From Dasyornis broadbenti (lineage: Eukaryota; Chordata; Aves; Passeriformes; Dasyornithidae), in assembly GCA_013397935.1 (NCBI GenBank), contig VZRN01002233.1:1235472-1299471 (forward strand): a DNA stretch of 64,000 nt, read 5' to 3'. Every line of letters begins with the position of its first letter. Within the stretch, counting starts at the first letter, position 1. Below are positions 28,401-36,344 of the stretch, piece by piece. Both the position numbers and the translations under genes were made by a program. The notes under the pieces were generated by a model that did not search any database, was not told the DNA's origin, and worked only from the letters and a program-made list of their open reading frames with translations.

Positions 28401-31400
28401 AGGTAGAGAAGAAAGCAAACTGGAGAGGGAACAGCTTCAGCTGTGTTGCAGAGGCTGTTTCCAAAATTAGTGCTGCTTGTGAGCCACACAGCTGTACCCT
28501 CTCATGAGGCAAAGAATCCCGTTATGCATCAGAAGGATTGAAGACTTCAAAGAATCTGTCAGGGAGCAGGAGCTGGGGCTGTGCGGGCGGATGGGGCTGA
28601 GCCAACACGGGGTTTATGTGAAGGGCAGCTGAAAAGCTCAACTTGGGGACCAACAGAAACTCCTCAAATAAACCTTGTCTGAACAGATCTACCAGAACCA
28701 TCTGATGGCCCAAAGCCGTGGCAGGGAGTAATTTCTACTTTTAATTTGAGGGCTTACACAGTTCATCACATTAGTTATGGTCATGGTCAGTGCTGGCAGT
28801 GAAATGCTGCTGGAAATTGTGCATTTTTTGCATCCCTGTGCAGTGTGCGCACCTCAGGGAGAGTTAACATTAACGGCATTGCTGGCTGCAAGTTGGGAGA
28901 CTCACATGCAAAAATTGAGATTTGTATAGCAGATAATTCAACTTCTCAGAGCCACACTTCTGCCTAATCTGGGGAATTTGGAAGTATTTGGAAGTAAATA
29001 CATACTGAAGCACCAGGCATTGGCTGTACTGGATGCTTTGATATTTTGTACTAAAATCCCATGTCATTGTATTCCTTTAATTATAATTTTTAAATACTAT
29101 TAGTAGAGGTCATAAAAATAGAATCCATATTTTAGAAGTATGACCTGCATATTTCATTAGGGGAATGTGATGTGTGTTTACATGTCACTGAAATGATGTA
29201 GAAGTACTGGAAGACACTGAAATACTTGATGTGTGCAACCAAAGGAAATCTTATTGAAGTTTTTGCAATCTTTAGTGTAATACCTGTTACCTGGGTTCTT
29301 CATTCTTAATCTCTTTTGGCAAAAAAAGCCAACCATTTTGTAGGGTGGGTCCATTACTGACAGTCATTTAGTTTCAGTGTTACATTCAATTTTGAATGTG
29401 TCACTAAGAAACAACAATCACAAATAGCTCAGCAGATATTTATTTGATGTTTTTCTTGCTCTCTCACTCACTGAGGTGATTCTTATTCCTGGATTCTCTA
29501 GTTCTGATGCTTATAGGGCAGCCCAGGCTTCCCTGATGAGGAGTTTCAGAGGGAGTTTCAACAAATACATCATTCCATGCTCTGTTGCAAGTGGCCACGC
29601 CACTGGAGAGGAGAGCTCTGGGAACTTAACCTGCAGGTGGGTGCAAAACCCAGAAATGTGAGGGGGAAATTCTGGGCTTGTTAATTTATTCATTTTGGGG
29701 GAGAAATTTGTTTTCTGATCTTCATTACTTCATAGCTCAGTGGTAGAAACTCATGCTCCCAGCCCACCAGTTGGATAAGAATCAAATACATGAATATCTA
29801 AGCAGCTGAAGGAGTAATTGTGTGAAAACTTTGAGGCAGCTGTAGCTCATCTCTGCTCAGGCACAGACCCAGTCGGTCACCGAGCCCTGTGCTGTGCTGA
29901 CACCCTGGCAGAGGAGCAGATCCCTGGCCATAGTTGTTATCTCTGTGGTCCCAGAGCTGTACCCTTTTACTCCCTAGATGCCTTTGCTCTCTCTGCAGCC
30001 CTCACAACACCTTGTACTTGGAGCTGCACTGCCCTGCTGTAGCCCCGCCTATTTTGGTCACTTCTGACACCGGGACCAATACGGCCAGTTTTGGGGACAT
30101 TTCCGTAGGTATGGAATTGGAGTTCAAGTTTGGAGTGTTTTCTCTCCGACAGCGAGTTCTTCCAAGACAGTTTTGCATTTTCAAAAGTCAGGATAGAAAT
30201 TAGTCTTTAGTGGGTATTGAGGTGGAAAACAAGGAGCCTCTGGCCAGCTGAGGCACTGAAAGAACAGACCTGATCCCCAAGCATGGACCTGGAAGCTCCA
30301 GAAGTGGCTGTCCAAATCTGAAAGCATTTTGGTGAGCTTTGAGTAGTGCCTTAGCTGTAGATATGGGATGAGTGTCTGGCCCAGGCAGGAGCAGGAATAA
30401 AGGGGAGGAATAGGAGGGCAGGGATGAGCATCCTCACTTTGGGAAGTGTTTTCATTCCTTATAGGCCACAGAATAATGAAGAGAATCACACTAGAAAATA
30501 TCTCCGCAGGGAAGCTGAAAGTATCCTTGTTTGGAACACGTGAGCTCATCCTTCAGCCTCTGCTTAATCATACTCTGTCTCTGCAGGGGGAACTGTTGGA
30601 CACTAAAGCACCAGCTCATCTTTTCTGAGCTACTGATCTCTCAAAAGCATATAGATGCTTAGTTCGCACCAAAGATGTAGAATCTGTTCTCATATCTTTT
30701 TTCTCAATCTTTATGAACTTTTTTCCTTGAGTTGTGCTGTCCTAGCTGGGATTCTCAGTTCTGAATCCCAATGGCCCCTTCCTACTGGTCAGAGCTGTTA
30801 GAATGCTTGAGCCGGGTGAAAGTAAACCCCTTGTCATCTCTTTTTGTCCAAATGAGGAGAAATGGGTGAGTAAAAGCTACAACAGCAGTGGGGAAAAGAG
30901 GAGAGATGTGAGAGGTGTGTAACACACACGAGTTACTGACAGGGAGGAGGCTCTGCAATAATGACAAAGCCTTTATTCCCTGTCCCAACGTTTGGATCTT
31001 GTCTGTGCCCTAAACACAGGAGTTCTGGGATGGCCCTTTGGGAGGGGTCAGCTGGAGGGGTGGGGGTTCCCTCAGCAGATGGACTAATCCAGGCACCTTC
31101 TGGGCAGTTCTTGGAAACTCTGGACATCCAGGTGGCAAAAACCAACCTCAGCCTCCGCCTCTCTGGGCACGGGGTGGTGCCAAGCACTGTCTGCTCCGTG
31201 GGAGAGGTGCTGGACATGGGATATGTCCTGGCCGGGAACACAGTGACTTCCACAGTCAAGGTAAGGCCCTCTGTGCCGAACTGGAAAGCACAGCAGGAGT
31301 TTTGTGAGGAGGAAGATGACATAAATTGTCTCCTCCCAGATTTTGTCCAAGTATGTCAATAAGCAGAGTCTATTATTTGATGGGGGAGCAGGGATTGATG

Positions 31401-34400
31401 TGACACGTTATGGGCAGCACTAATTGTGCCTTTGGTGGCATTTGGGGACACAGAGCTGTACTAATGCAGCAAAATAAATTCAGCCACTTTGCAAACTATG
31501 GATCCTACAGGCTTGAGACTCAATTTCCTTAATGCAAATGCTGTTGTGTGAATTAATGTCATCAGATAGAGAACACTTCCAACGTGACCCTGGAATTCTC
31601 TGTACAACTGGACTCACTCTCACCAACATGGGACAGAGATCGGCAGAAAATTCCGTCCTTTCTGACATCCTCTGTGCAGAGAACAGAAATTGTTGGTAAA
31701 CGTTCTTTTATTCTTTCCTCTTTTTCCTTTGCTAAACATTCAGGAGGTGTAAAGCAGCACTACTGTGTCCTCTTAGATCCACACAACCTGGGGCATCACA
31801 GCCCTGAAATTAAAGACTTAATTTTCTTCCCCAGTAGGAGCTGTAGTAATTCTTTCAATATAGGGAGCTGTAAATTTATGCAGCCTGAGCAAATACCCAC
31901 GAGTAAGGAGATATTAGTGTTTAAATCTAAATAAACCCATACAGTAATTGCATATTAAGGATTATATTTAGAGATGTCCGTCTCTGTAAAAACACGTCAG
32001 AATATAGGAAGGGTTCGGTGATGCTGCTTCATTTCCTCTGGAGATGAATGCGTCACACCGATGGATGGATTTATCTGGTGTTTCTAACACCCTGTTTTGC
32101 TCCAAAGCCATGTATCAGCTCTTATTTATTTTCTGTTCCAACAAAAATTAAATGGGTTTAAAATTTATGAAGAAGTAAAACAAAGCTGCCCTCCTTTCTT
32201 ATCTGCATCCTCATTTCTCTTTACTAGGGACACAGAACTACAATGGCTTCAGTGTGTTCAGCGTCTTTCCAACAGAAGGACAAATTGAGGCTGGGAAGAG
32301 CCAGGATTTTGTTGTTACTTTCAGACCTGATCATGAAAGTCTCTACTACTCCGACCGTCTCAAGGTTCTGCTCTTTGGCAAGGTGAGACAATCAGGATTA
32401 TGGAAACAGTCTAAATATTAGATGAACTGATGTAGGGAGGAGAGGGCAGGTTTGGGGCCCTCTGACTTTTTTCAGGTTTAGATATTCAGTTATTAATTGA
32501 CAGCAACAGTGACTTGGGATCAGCCCTGTCCTCTCCCATAGTGCAGTTGGGGGTGACTGGAGCTGAGCACAGCTCCAAGGGGGCTCCTGCAGGGAGCATT
32601 TAATGGCAGAGCAGAGGGGAGAGGGGAGCTCCACCTGCACAGCATGGCCTGGCAGGAGCAGGAGCACCAGGGAGCTGCTCCTGCCGGCGTTCAGTGCCGG
32701 CGTCCCATCTGTGGAGCAACCCTGGGATCCTCCAGCCACATGCACAGATGGCCGCGCCACGGGCAGCCTTGGACCCCTGCCAAGACACCAAAAATTGGTG
32801 CAGAGTGACCACTAATGCCCAGCAGCAGCACTGCAAATGGGGCTGGGGCTGAGCAAGAACTACTCCTCTCCTTGTAGGCTTTGGGATTGCAGTAGGAACG
32901 CACATCGGGATAAGCTGAAGATTAACTGGTCCTGGTTCACAAACTTTACCCAAGTTTGGCAGCAGAAAAGTTTTGCCTCTTTTAGTGGCTTTTGTATAAA
33001 TAAAATTTTCGTCCAGTCCTCTCCTGAGGCACATCTCCCAGGAATGAAAGGCTATTTAAAACAGAAGTGCCAGAGTGGGCAAGACCAGGGGTAGGTGCAG
33101 AACTCCTGCATTAGAGCCCAGGATCATTGGGATCGTTTGCATGGGAGGTGATGTCACCATTTCCTGGTGCTGCTGGGTCAGGTGCCAGTGTCATTGAGGT
33201 GACCTGAGCTGTCACCTGCATCCAGAACTTTGTGTCTCACCCAGCAAACAGCCCACGAGATCCACCTGAAGGGTGCAGCCCGGGATCACCCCATGTTTGT
33301 GGAAGGGGGAGTTCCCCTGGATGTGCCTGTGGAGTCCTTGGCTGTGATCTCACCTGTGGCATCAAAGAAAGCACAGAAGAAAGGTAAAGTGCCACCACTG
33401 TTTATTATGGAAAAGGAAGGTATAAGACATGGGAATGTTCTTCTTCCTTTAAGAAAATGGAAAGTAAAGACAATTTTTCCAGAATCAGAAAAAATAAGCG
33501 TTATGATATATTCATCATACACAACAAATGCAGGAAACTTTCTCATAAGGAAAGTTTTTCTCTTCATTTTAATGCAGCTTTGTCTCAATGATGGCCTTCC
33601 ATCTCTGCAACTTATTGGCAAAAAATTATTATAATGTAATACTACTAGAAAGTATGACGATGTGCCACTTCTCTGAGGTGTATTAAATGTTTAGGAAATT
33701 ATTTCATATATGATCACTTATCCTGGATTCTCCTGTTTGTCCTGTTATGAAACTTTCAGAGGTTTGAAGTTATTATTCCTTAGTTTCTGGGGACAGGATC
33801 TGTGCTCAGAGACAGGATGCAAACAGCTCCTAACTCCTGAGCTGTAAATAAGTCCAAGCACACACACAAGTAGAAATAAAGTATACAGAGGTGTGTGTCA
33901 TGGGCTAGAAAATGAGCCTGGAACTTGATAAATAAGTAACAATTGCAGTTTGCAATTGCAAATTATTCAAATCCTCCTTTTCCTTAATTCCTCTCTAACT
34001 CTGTGAGAAGGATCTCTTTATCTGTGCCAACTCCTGAGTTTGCCACATCACTTTGTCTTGAGCCCTTCTGGTGCAATTTGTGTTGGTTCCAAACTGCCTA
34101 AGGCTCTTTTTTGACTGTCTTAAAGTTGTCTTGGTTGCTGTTTGTTTAGGACTACAAGAAGCAGTGAGGTCCCTTCTCCTGCTCCTGGAGTACGTGGAGG
34201 GCTCAGCAGAGCCAGCCAGGGCAGAGCTCACAGTTGGGGCCATGGAAACTCCTCTGCTGGAAGCCAAGAAGGTGAGGGAAATAAAACCTGCAAGTCTGTG
34301 CCAGGTGCTGTATGGGATACTGACAGTGTGCAAAGGACTGCTCATTCCTTTTGTCTAAAATTCATAAATTCATAAATTAAAAAATGCAGCTTTTAGGGTT

Positions 34401-36344
34401 TCTGATAAATTTTAGATTGTAAAAGTATCAGTGTTTGAAAAGATTATTTGTCAGGGGCTAGTATCAGGAATTAGCATTATCATACGAAGTCAGCAACAAA
34501 CTTAATTTAGCAGTTTGCTTCTCCAGTTCTGAAATACAGAGTTTTAGCCCAGAACTGACTTACAGTTCTGATCCTGTTATTTTAATGGAGTATTTTGTGA
34601 CAAGGTGATACAGTGAACGTCACAGTGGAGAGCTGGAGTTTCAAAGGGCAGAGGCGATTTGGCAGGGGCAGTGCAACCTCTGAGGCGCACGGCGTGACTG
34701 TGCCGTGTGTCCGTGCCAGGCCGTGGAGTTCAGCCTGGACAGCGTCCTGGAGCTGCAGCGTGCGGGGTTCGCCCTGGACGGTCCCAAGGGAGCCCTGGAG
34801 CGCGGGCAGCTGAAGCGCATCGGCGTCTCGTGGGTGCCACCTGCCGACCTGCAGGTGAGCCACAGCCCGCACGGGGCACCGAGCTCCGGGCGGGGTGACA
34901 TAGGGGTCCTGTCGGGTGTCACACAGGGCTCCTGTTGGGGTGTGACACAGGGGTCCTGTCAGGTGTCACACAGGGCTCCTGTTGGGGTGTCACCCAAAGC
35001 ACCTATTGGTCTGTGACCCATAGTTGGAATGTCACCCAGAGCTTATGTTGGATTGTCACACCAAGCTCCTGTTGGGCTGTGACCCACAGCTCCTGGTGGA
35101 TTGTCACACAAAGCTCCTGTTGGGGTTTCACACAAAGCTTCTGTTGCGGTGTCACCCTCAGCTCCTCTTGGTGTCACCCACAGCTGCTTTTGGCTGTGGG
35201 CAGCACAGGTGGCTTGGACACAGCTGGGTGACAGCTCGGGTGTAGTCCCTGAAGGAGCATGGGTGGTACAAACACCCCTGTGGGAACAGAAGCTAGGAAC
35301 AACAGGATGATCTGGAGCTTCCCTGCCTCCCCAGGGTTGCACTCGGCTGTGTGGTGACAAGGACAGGGGTGAGCCACTTGTATCCCAGAGAAGTTGGAAT
35401 CCCTTGCTCCAGGTCACTGCTACAGAGCCCAAAGGCCCAAGAGCTGCCTTGAACAGACGCTGATGCACTGAGTGAGCCCTGCAGGGCCCTGGGACAGAAC
35501 TCCCGCAGTCCTGCCAGCACACAACTAACCTTGCATGGATCACTCTGCAACACTGCTCACATTTCTTCAGCCATGGGCTGCCTTTGCATATTCCTGGGAG
35601 TCAGTGGGGCCTTTGCCTTTTCCACTTTGCCCTGGCTGCTTATGTCTTGTATCATAGAGGTTGGATATGATGTCCCAATGACTCCACAGGGCTGTGTCTG
35701 CCCTTCCTGATTCACCTCCTTGGGCATTCACGGAGACTGGAGGGACTGACTCCCCATGTGTGGGATGGCAGAATGAGTATCTGGTTCCAAAATTAAAATA
35801 TTTCTGCCATCACACGCAGAAAGAGGCAACAGAGTTGCTGGCAGGGTGCATCCAGCCCACATCGTGCCTCTTGGTAACCTCTGGTTCTTACACAAGACTG
35901 AGCACTCACTGGGGGCTGACAGGATCCATTTCCTTCCCGGCCCTCCCTGGGAGCTCTGCTTTTGCTGTTGTGCCCAGCTGCCATGGCTGTGATGTGGTGA
36001 CAGCATCTGTGGCACTCTGGGGACAGAATGCTGAGTCACTGCCATACCTGACTGGCTGCAGGATGAGTATCATTTGGGGATAGACAGGAGCCAGCACAGT
36101 GGGCTGTAACCTGTAGCTATAACTGGTACCTTGGGCACCAAGATGTGAAATACAGAGTTTAGAAGGTGATAAGCTCATGTCTCCTATGTCCAAGACACCA
36201 GGCTGGTTCTATGGGTGGTTCTTTTTGCAGACCAGTGACCCCCTGCTTGTGTCAGCCCTTCTGACTGTAAAAGGTGACATTACAGAACTCTACCGACTTC
36301 TCTTCATGGCAAGAGTTGTGTCTGCATCTGCTCCCATTGACTGA
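1090..36344 (+). CDS. CFAP74: CFAP74, cilia and flagella associated protein 74 (whole spliced CDS, 38 coding exons)
   Basis: CFAP74 is the vertebrate counterpart of Chlamydomonas FAP74, a C1d-projection protein of the central pair apparatus in motile cilia; the C1d complex also contains FAP46, FAP54, FAP221 and calmodulin. I identified it from exon peptides that match remembered vertebrate CFAP74, such as DFDVGQIYKKK, DLEISPAQINFGYCTIYEA, VGVHPPLELSH and VPVESLAV. All 38 exons listed below keep a continuous reading frame across phase 0, 1 and 2 introns and give about 1,760 codons, somewhat longer than the roughly 1.6 thousand residues I recall for human. Layout by approximate residue: 1-142 acidic, 143-512 coiled coil, 513-630 linker, 631-780 first ASH/Ig-like block, 781-869 polar linker, 870-1218 further beta-rich repeats, 1219-1349 basic/serine linker, 1350-1760 C-terminal ASH-like block. 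No frameshift or in-frame stop was seen. Loss of human CFAP74 is linked to primary ciliary dyskinesia and sperm tail defects. Confidence 0.96.
1782..1872 (+). CDS. CFAP74: CFAP74 exon 3
   Basis: Acceptor CTGCTAG and donor AC|GTAAAT. It enters in phase 1 and leaves in phase 2, encoding an acidic piece (YELEEELAASGKRENKDSS) that continues the charged N-terminus. Confidence 0.88.
2319..2465 (+). CDS. CFAP74: CFAP74 exon 4 (coiled coil begins)
   Basis: Acceptor TTCAAAG and donor ACAG|GTTAGT, phase 2 at both ends. It encodes the segment with RHLQSLDDRIGEKELAVQKN, where heptad-like helical sequence begins. Confidence 0.9.
2672..2770 (+). CDS. CFAP74: CFAP74 exon 5 (coiled coil)
   Basis: Acceptor TTTCTTGCAG and donor TGT|GTAGGT, phase 2 at both ends. 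It encodes SDMLSACRLRSKMLAKQLDH, which aligns with the vertebrate CFAP74 coiled coil. Confidence 0.9.
2771..4128 (+). other. CFAP74 intron 5, no other gene seen
   Basis: This is a 1.36-kb intron. It contains a short TATATGTG-type dinucleotide stretch near 3050-3085 but no recognisable mobile element or exon. Confidence 0.6.
4129..4233 (+). CDS. CFAP74: CFAP74 exon 6 (coiled coil)
   Basis: Acceptor GTTACCAG and donor CTT|GTAAGT, phase 2 at both ends. It encodes AAVSRLQAMSSRLCTELERE; the AAVxRLQAxSxRL pattern is conserved in vertebrate CFAP74. Confidence 0.93.
5345..5518 (+). CDS. CFAP74: CFAP74 exon 7 (coiled coil)
   Basis: Acceptor TTTTAAAG and donor AAA|GTAAGA, phase 2 at both ends. It encodes a highly charged helix starting VEMWQIETEKKKYENLHEQF. 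The preceding 1.1-kb intron shows no other gene. Confidence 0.92.
6087..6197 (+). CDS. CFAP74: CFAP74 exon 8 (coiled coil)
   Basis: Acceptor TTTTGCAG and donor CAAG|GTGGTG, phase 2 at both ends. It encodes KKILEDAKKNHEKAVCFLRQ, a strong match to the LEDAxKNHxxAVxFL motif of CFAP74. Confidence 0.95.
7399..7501 (+). CDS. CFAP74: CFAP74 exon 9 (coiled coil)
   Basis: Acceptor GCTTACAG and donor CAGG|GTACTG, entering in phase 2 and leaving in phase 0. It encodes KAQEHMERRIQAVLSLKTSI. The 1.2-kb intron before it is AT-rich without a recognisable element. Confidence 0.92.
8216..8373 (+). CDS. CFAP74: CFAP74 exon 10 (coiled coil)
   Basis: Acceptor TTTCATAG and donor AAGA|GTAGGT, phase 0 in and phase 2 out. 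It encodes ERLQTLQILNKAKALEAKKE and then a Lys-rich end, with the helix continuing. Confidence 0.9.
8900..9110 (+). CDS. CFAP74: CFAP74 exon 11 (end of coiled coil)
   Basis: Acceptor GGATTACAG and donor CACAG|GTAATC, phase 2 in and phase 0 out. It encodes AFRELQKSRRMEIVSRILQE, matching the conserved EIISRIL motif, and then a looser polar sequence. Confidence 0.93.
9145..9190 (+). repeat. (TTTTG)n microsatellite
   Basis: About nine uninterrupted TTTTG units start 34 bases after the exon 11 donor. This is a simple repeat inside the intron. Confidence 0.95.
9499..9681 (+). CDS. CFAP74: CFAP74 exon 12 (linker)
   Basis: Only the acceptor CCCCAAAG before 9499 gives phase 0; the nearer CATCAG at 9517 would lead to a stop. 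The donor is CAAG|GTAAAT. It encodes LLVPEFPGLWSQKYDLHK, matching the EISGLWxxDYKxY segment of human CFAP74. Confidence 0.88.
10339..10509 (+). CDS. CFAP74: CFAP74 exon 13
   Basis: Acceptor CTTATCAG and donor TTAAG|GTCAGT, phase 0 at both ends. It encodes VPKEEDPTQLAIRSMRKEMA and HKQTVPGRERKGCAFHSKP; the HKQ-V-GRE-F-SKP pattern is conserved. Confidence 0.95.
11006..11124 (+). CDS. CFAP74: CFAP74 exon 14 (first ASH/Ig-like segment)
   Basis: Acceptor TTTCCAAG and donor TTCA|GTAAGT, phase 0 in and phase 2 out. It encodes DFDVGQIYKKKIVLTNASYS, the typical ASH pattern (F-x-VG-x-Y-K-x-x-x-LTN) of ciliary proteins. Confidence 0.97.
11125..13928 (+). other. CFAP74 intron 14 (2.8 kb)
   Basis: It contains the LTR relic near 11.2 kb, a repeated 15-base stretch (AAAGGAGGTATCCACA at 11546 and 11563) and otherwise AT-rich unique-looking DNA. 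Open frames inside it are short and show no family features. Confidence 0.6.
11209..11345. mobile_element. Avian endogenous retrovirus-type LTR relic (truncated)
   Basis: The block starts TGTCGTGGGTTAACCC, has a GATGGGGGAGAGAA segment, and then ACTTGTGGGTTGAGATAA and CAGTTTAATTGGACAGAAAAGG. This order is characteristic of a common avian ERV LTR family that I recognise from memory, probably ERVL-like. Only one end is present and no internal retroviral genes are nearby, so it is a degraded solo fragment with no coding capacity. Family and orientation need a repeat library. Confidence 0.55.
13929..13995 (+). CDS. CFAP74: CFAP74 exon 15
   Basis: Acceptor CTTCCTAG and donor CAATG|GTAAGT, phase 2 in and phase 0 out. 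It encodes FDPPGKISSGMSCEFVVTFK, matching the human D-PP-G--S-GMSCE-LVTFKPM strand pair. Confidence 0.96.
14405..14494 (+). CDS. CFAP74: CFAP74 exon 16
   Basis: Acceptor TTTTCTAG and donor CATT|GTAAGG, phase 0 at both ends. It encodes FMAQTGSFSVPLKCTAKTC, matching the conserved FLAQTGSFSVPLKCSTKKC. Confidence 0.96.
14614..14787 (+). CDS. CFAP74: CFAP74 exon 17 (second ASH-like segment; donor uncertain)
   Basis: Acceptor CTTCTCACAG. It encodes LALDKDLIDFGSLVVGETIL, a clear ASH repeat. Exon 18 needs phase 0, which gives two possible donors one codon apart (before 14785 or before 14788); a better-looking GTGACA at 14738 would break the frame into exon 18. Confidence 0.85.
14865..14925. repeat. 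Possible short CR1 fragment
   Basis: The stretch with AAAAAGGACTTGGGAAGATC followed by TTCTGGTCCAACC resembles the reverse complement of the CR1 LINE 3' region. It is too short to be sure. Confidence 0.3.
15546..15699 (+). CDS. CFAP74: CFAP74 exon 18 (polar linker)
   Basis: Acceptor CCTGATAG and donor CATGG|GTGAGG, phase 0 in and phase 1 out. It encodes an acidic, Ser/Pro-rich piece (DPEEEGSTSPVAAGDQSKDQ). Human CFAP74 also has a variable acidic linker here. It is assigned by position and frame, not by sequence match. Confidence 0.75.
16594..16657 (+). repeat. T-rich (GTTT)n simple repeat
   Basis: Runs of T and tandem GTTT units end about 46 bases before the exon 19 acceptor. They lengthen the pyrimidine-rich tract of that intron. 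Confidence 0.9.
16704..16816 (+). CDS. CFAP74: CFAP74 exon 19 (linker end)
   Basis: Acceptor TTTCCCCAG and donor GAAAG|GTAATG, phase 1 in and phase 0 out. It encodes LVELSPEEVPIEIMLGK, leading into the next beta-rich repeat. Confidence 0.88.
17286..17408 (+). CDS. CFAP74: CFAP74 exon 20 (ASH/Ig-like)
   Basis: Acceptor GTTGTTCAG and donor AACCA|GTGAGT, phase 0 at both ends. It encodes VTEGKIGPFSSVKIPVLFVP, matching the conserved EG-IGPFSS-K-P--F-P strand. An upstream acceptor (TTTCTAG before 17265) is also in frame and would add seven residues. Confidence 0.92.
18347..18468 (+). CDS. CFAP74: CFAP74 exon 21
   Basis: Acceptor CCTGCCAG and donor AGCAG|GTGAGC, phase 0 in and phase 2 out. It encodes ATGVSVDVPIWVPQPSVDLK, nearly the human GVSVDVPVWVP-P-VDLKIC sequence. 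Confidence 0.97.
18469..21003 (+). other. CFAP74 intron 21 (2.5 kb)
   Basis: No second gene, RNA gene or clear mobile element was recognised. The DNA is mixed in composition with only short open frames. Confidence 0.6.
21004..21132 (+). CDS. CFAP74: CFAP74 exon 22
   Basis: Acceptor GTTTGCAG and donor CCCAG|GTAACC, phase 2 at both ends. It encodes LELLPKTG-type sequence (HMELLPKTGYIQPQSSFSAQ), strongly conserved in CFAP74. Confidence 0.97.
21133..24118 (+). other. CFAP74 intron 22 (3.0 kb, the longest)
   Basis: It holds an A12 run at 23513-23524 and otherwise unremarkable DNA. No exon, RNA gene or mobile element was recognised. Confidence 0.6.
24119..24206 (+). CDS. CFAP74: CFAP74 exon 23
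   Basis: Acceptor ATTTTCAG and donor ACAAG|GTCAGG, phase 2 in and phase 0 out. It encodes SLPEDAGSYFDAETGILEVP, matching the human PEDAGRYFDVET-VLEVP. Confidence 0.97.
24566..24739 (+). CDS. CFAP74: CFAP74 exon 24 (ASH-like repeat)
   Basis: Acceptor TTGTTTCAG and donor CAGAG|GTACCG, phase 0 at both ends. It encodes FTVHAIVTTSDLEISPAQIN and then FGYCTIYEAVKANVIL, one of the best-conserved parts of CFAP74. Confidence 0.98.
25937..26070 (+). CDS. CFAP74: CFAP74 exon 25
   Basis: Acceptor CATTTTGAAG and donor CAACAG|GTGTGT, phase 0 in and phase 2 out. It encodes VEVQPNDGFGIILPLESLTL and EYSFELTCRTEINR, matching the human QPNDGFG-LLPLE block. The 1.2-kb intron before it contains nothing else recognisable. 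Confidence 0.97.
26670..26946 (+). CDS. CFAP74: CFAP74 exon 26 (largest middle exon)
   Basis: Acceptor TATTTTTAG and donor GGCAG|GTAAAT, phase 2 in and phase 0 out. It encodes CKAVGVHPPLELSHSLVQFA, then GPTSFEFHVPPECPVTITPS and VGTVLPGQ. Two Ig-like strands sets are covered. Confidence 0.98.
27419..27526 (+). CDS. CFAP74: CFAP74 exon 27
   Basis: Acceptor ACATTCCCAG and donor TACAA|GTGAGG, phase 0 at both ends. It encodes SSIRVSFSPVLVDQQIREEA, matching the human V-F-P-L--Q-IR-EA-R-LS stretch. Confidence 0.95.
28172..28323 (+). CDS. CFAP74: CFAP74 exon 28 (basic, Ser/Lys-rich linker)
   Basis: The acceptor TCTTGGTCAG before 28172 gives phase 0; the CCCAG seven bases further on does not. Donor CTGA|GTAAGT, phase 2 out. 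It encodes KKKDAKKERRKSSVSIRKGK, a very basic and probably disordered segment with serines in phosphorylation-like contexts. Confidence 0.85.
29502..29636 (+). CDS. CFAP74: CFAP74 exon 29
   Basis: Acceptor GATTCTCTAG and donor TGCAG|GTGGGT, phase 2 at both ends. It encodes SFRGSFNKYIIPCSVASGHA, which resumes conserved CFAP74 sequence (KYIIPCxVASG). Confidence 0.93.
29999..30108 (+). CDS. CFAP74: CFAP74 exon 30
   Basis: Acceptor CTCTCTGCAG and donor CGTAG|GTATGG, phase 2 in and phase 1 out. It encodes HNTLYLELHCPAVAPPILVT, matching human HNTLYLELHCPTVAP. Confidence 0.97.
30465..30520 (+). CDS. CFAP74: CFAP74 exon 31 (ASH-like)
   Basis: Acceptor TCCTTATAG and donor TGAAA|GTATCC, phase 1 in and phase 0 out. 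It encodes HRIMKRITLENISAGKLK; the phase 0 end is needed to join exon 32. Confidence 0.9.
30746..30865 (+). CDS. CFAP74: CFAP74 exon 32
   Basis: Acceptor GCTGTCCTAG and donor AATGG|GTGAGT, phase 0 at both ends. It encodes LGFSVLNPNGPFLLVRAVRM, matching human LEYSLLNPNGPFV-V. The nearer TTCTCAG acceptor would shift the frame. Confidence 0.93.
31108..31260 (+). CDS. CFAP74: CFAP74 exon 33
   Basis: Acceptor TTCTGGGCAG and donor TCAAG|GTAAGG, phase 0 at both ends. It encodes TLDIQVAKTNLSLRLSGHGV and VLDMGYVLAGNTVTS; GYV-AG is the ASH turn conserved in CFAP74. Confidence 0.96.
31566..31695 (+). CDS. CFAP74: CFAP74 exon 34
   Basis: Acceptor AATGTCATCAG and donor GTTG|GTAAAC, phase 0 in and phase 1 out. 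It encodes VQLDSLSPTWDRDRQKIPSF and SSVQRTEIVG, matching human LDSLSSTR-RGQQQLPQFL. Confidence 0.96.
32228..32382 (+). CDS. CFAP74: CFAP74 exon 35
   Basis: Acceptor CTTTACTAG and donor GCAAG|GTGAGA, phase 1 in and phase 0 out. It encodes FVVTFRPDHESLYYSDRLKV, almost identical to human DFTVTFSPDHESLYFSDKLQV. Confidence 0.97.
33245..33383 (+). CDS. CFAP74: CFAP74 exon 36
   Basis: Acceptor CTCACCCAG and donor GAAAG|GTAAAG, phase 0 in and phase 1 out. It encodes EIHLKGAARDHPMFVEGGVP and LDVPVESLAV, near-identical to human. Confidence 0.97.
34150..34271 (+). CDS. CFAP74: CFAP74 exon 37
   Basis: Acceptor TTGTTTAG and donor GAAG|GTGAGG, phase 1 in and phase 0 out. It encodes SLLLLLEYVEGSAEPARAEL and TVGAMETPLLEAKK, corresponding to human LVTLDYIQFD---REL-VG-I. 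Confidence 0.93.
34720..34854 (+). CDS. CFAP74: CFAP74 exon 38
   Basis: Acceptor CGTGCCAG and donor CTGCAG|GTGAGC, phase 0 at both ends. It encodes VEFSLDSVLELQRAGFALDG and ISVSWVPPADL-type sequence (RIGVSWVPPADLQ). The exon is clearly more GC-rich than the earlier ones. Confidence 0.97.
34902..35200 (+). repeat. 24-bp minisatellite, about 12 copies
   Basis: Imperfect units of about 24 bases, of the type TCCTGTTGGGGTGTCACACA plus AAGC, run through the last CFAP74 intron from 48 bases after the exon 38 donor. Copies differ by a few substitutions and small deletions. Because 24 is a multiple of three, long open frames appear in several frames here; they are artefacts. Confidence 0.9.
36231..36344 (+). 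CDS. CFAP74: CFAP74 exon 39 (last coding exon, stop)
   Basis: Acceptor TTCTTTTTGCAG, phase 0. It encodes TSDPLLVSALLTVKGDITEL and ends VSASAPID with TGA at 36342-36344, matching the human C-terminal DHPLMVSALLQLRGDV segment. Confidence 0.94.
   Translation, partial: TSDPLLVSALLTVKGDITELYRLLFMARVVSASAPID

Noticed and set aside
32600..33034. 144-codon minus-strand frame in CFAP74 intron 35
   Set aside because: It is intronic and antisense, with Cys/Gly/Pro composition driven by local GC, and no recognisable motif.
35043..35543. 166-codon minus-strand frame
   Set aside because: It runs through the 24-bp minisatellite, where stops are absent for periodicity reasons.
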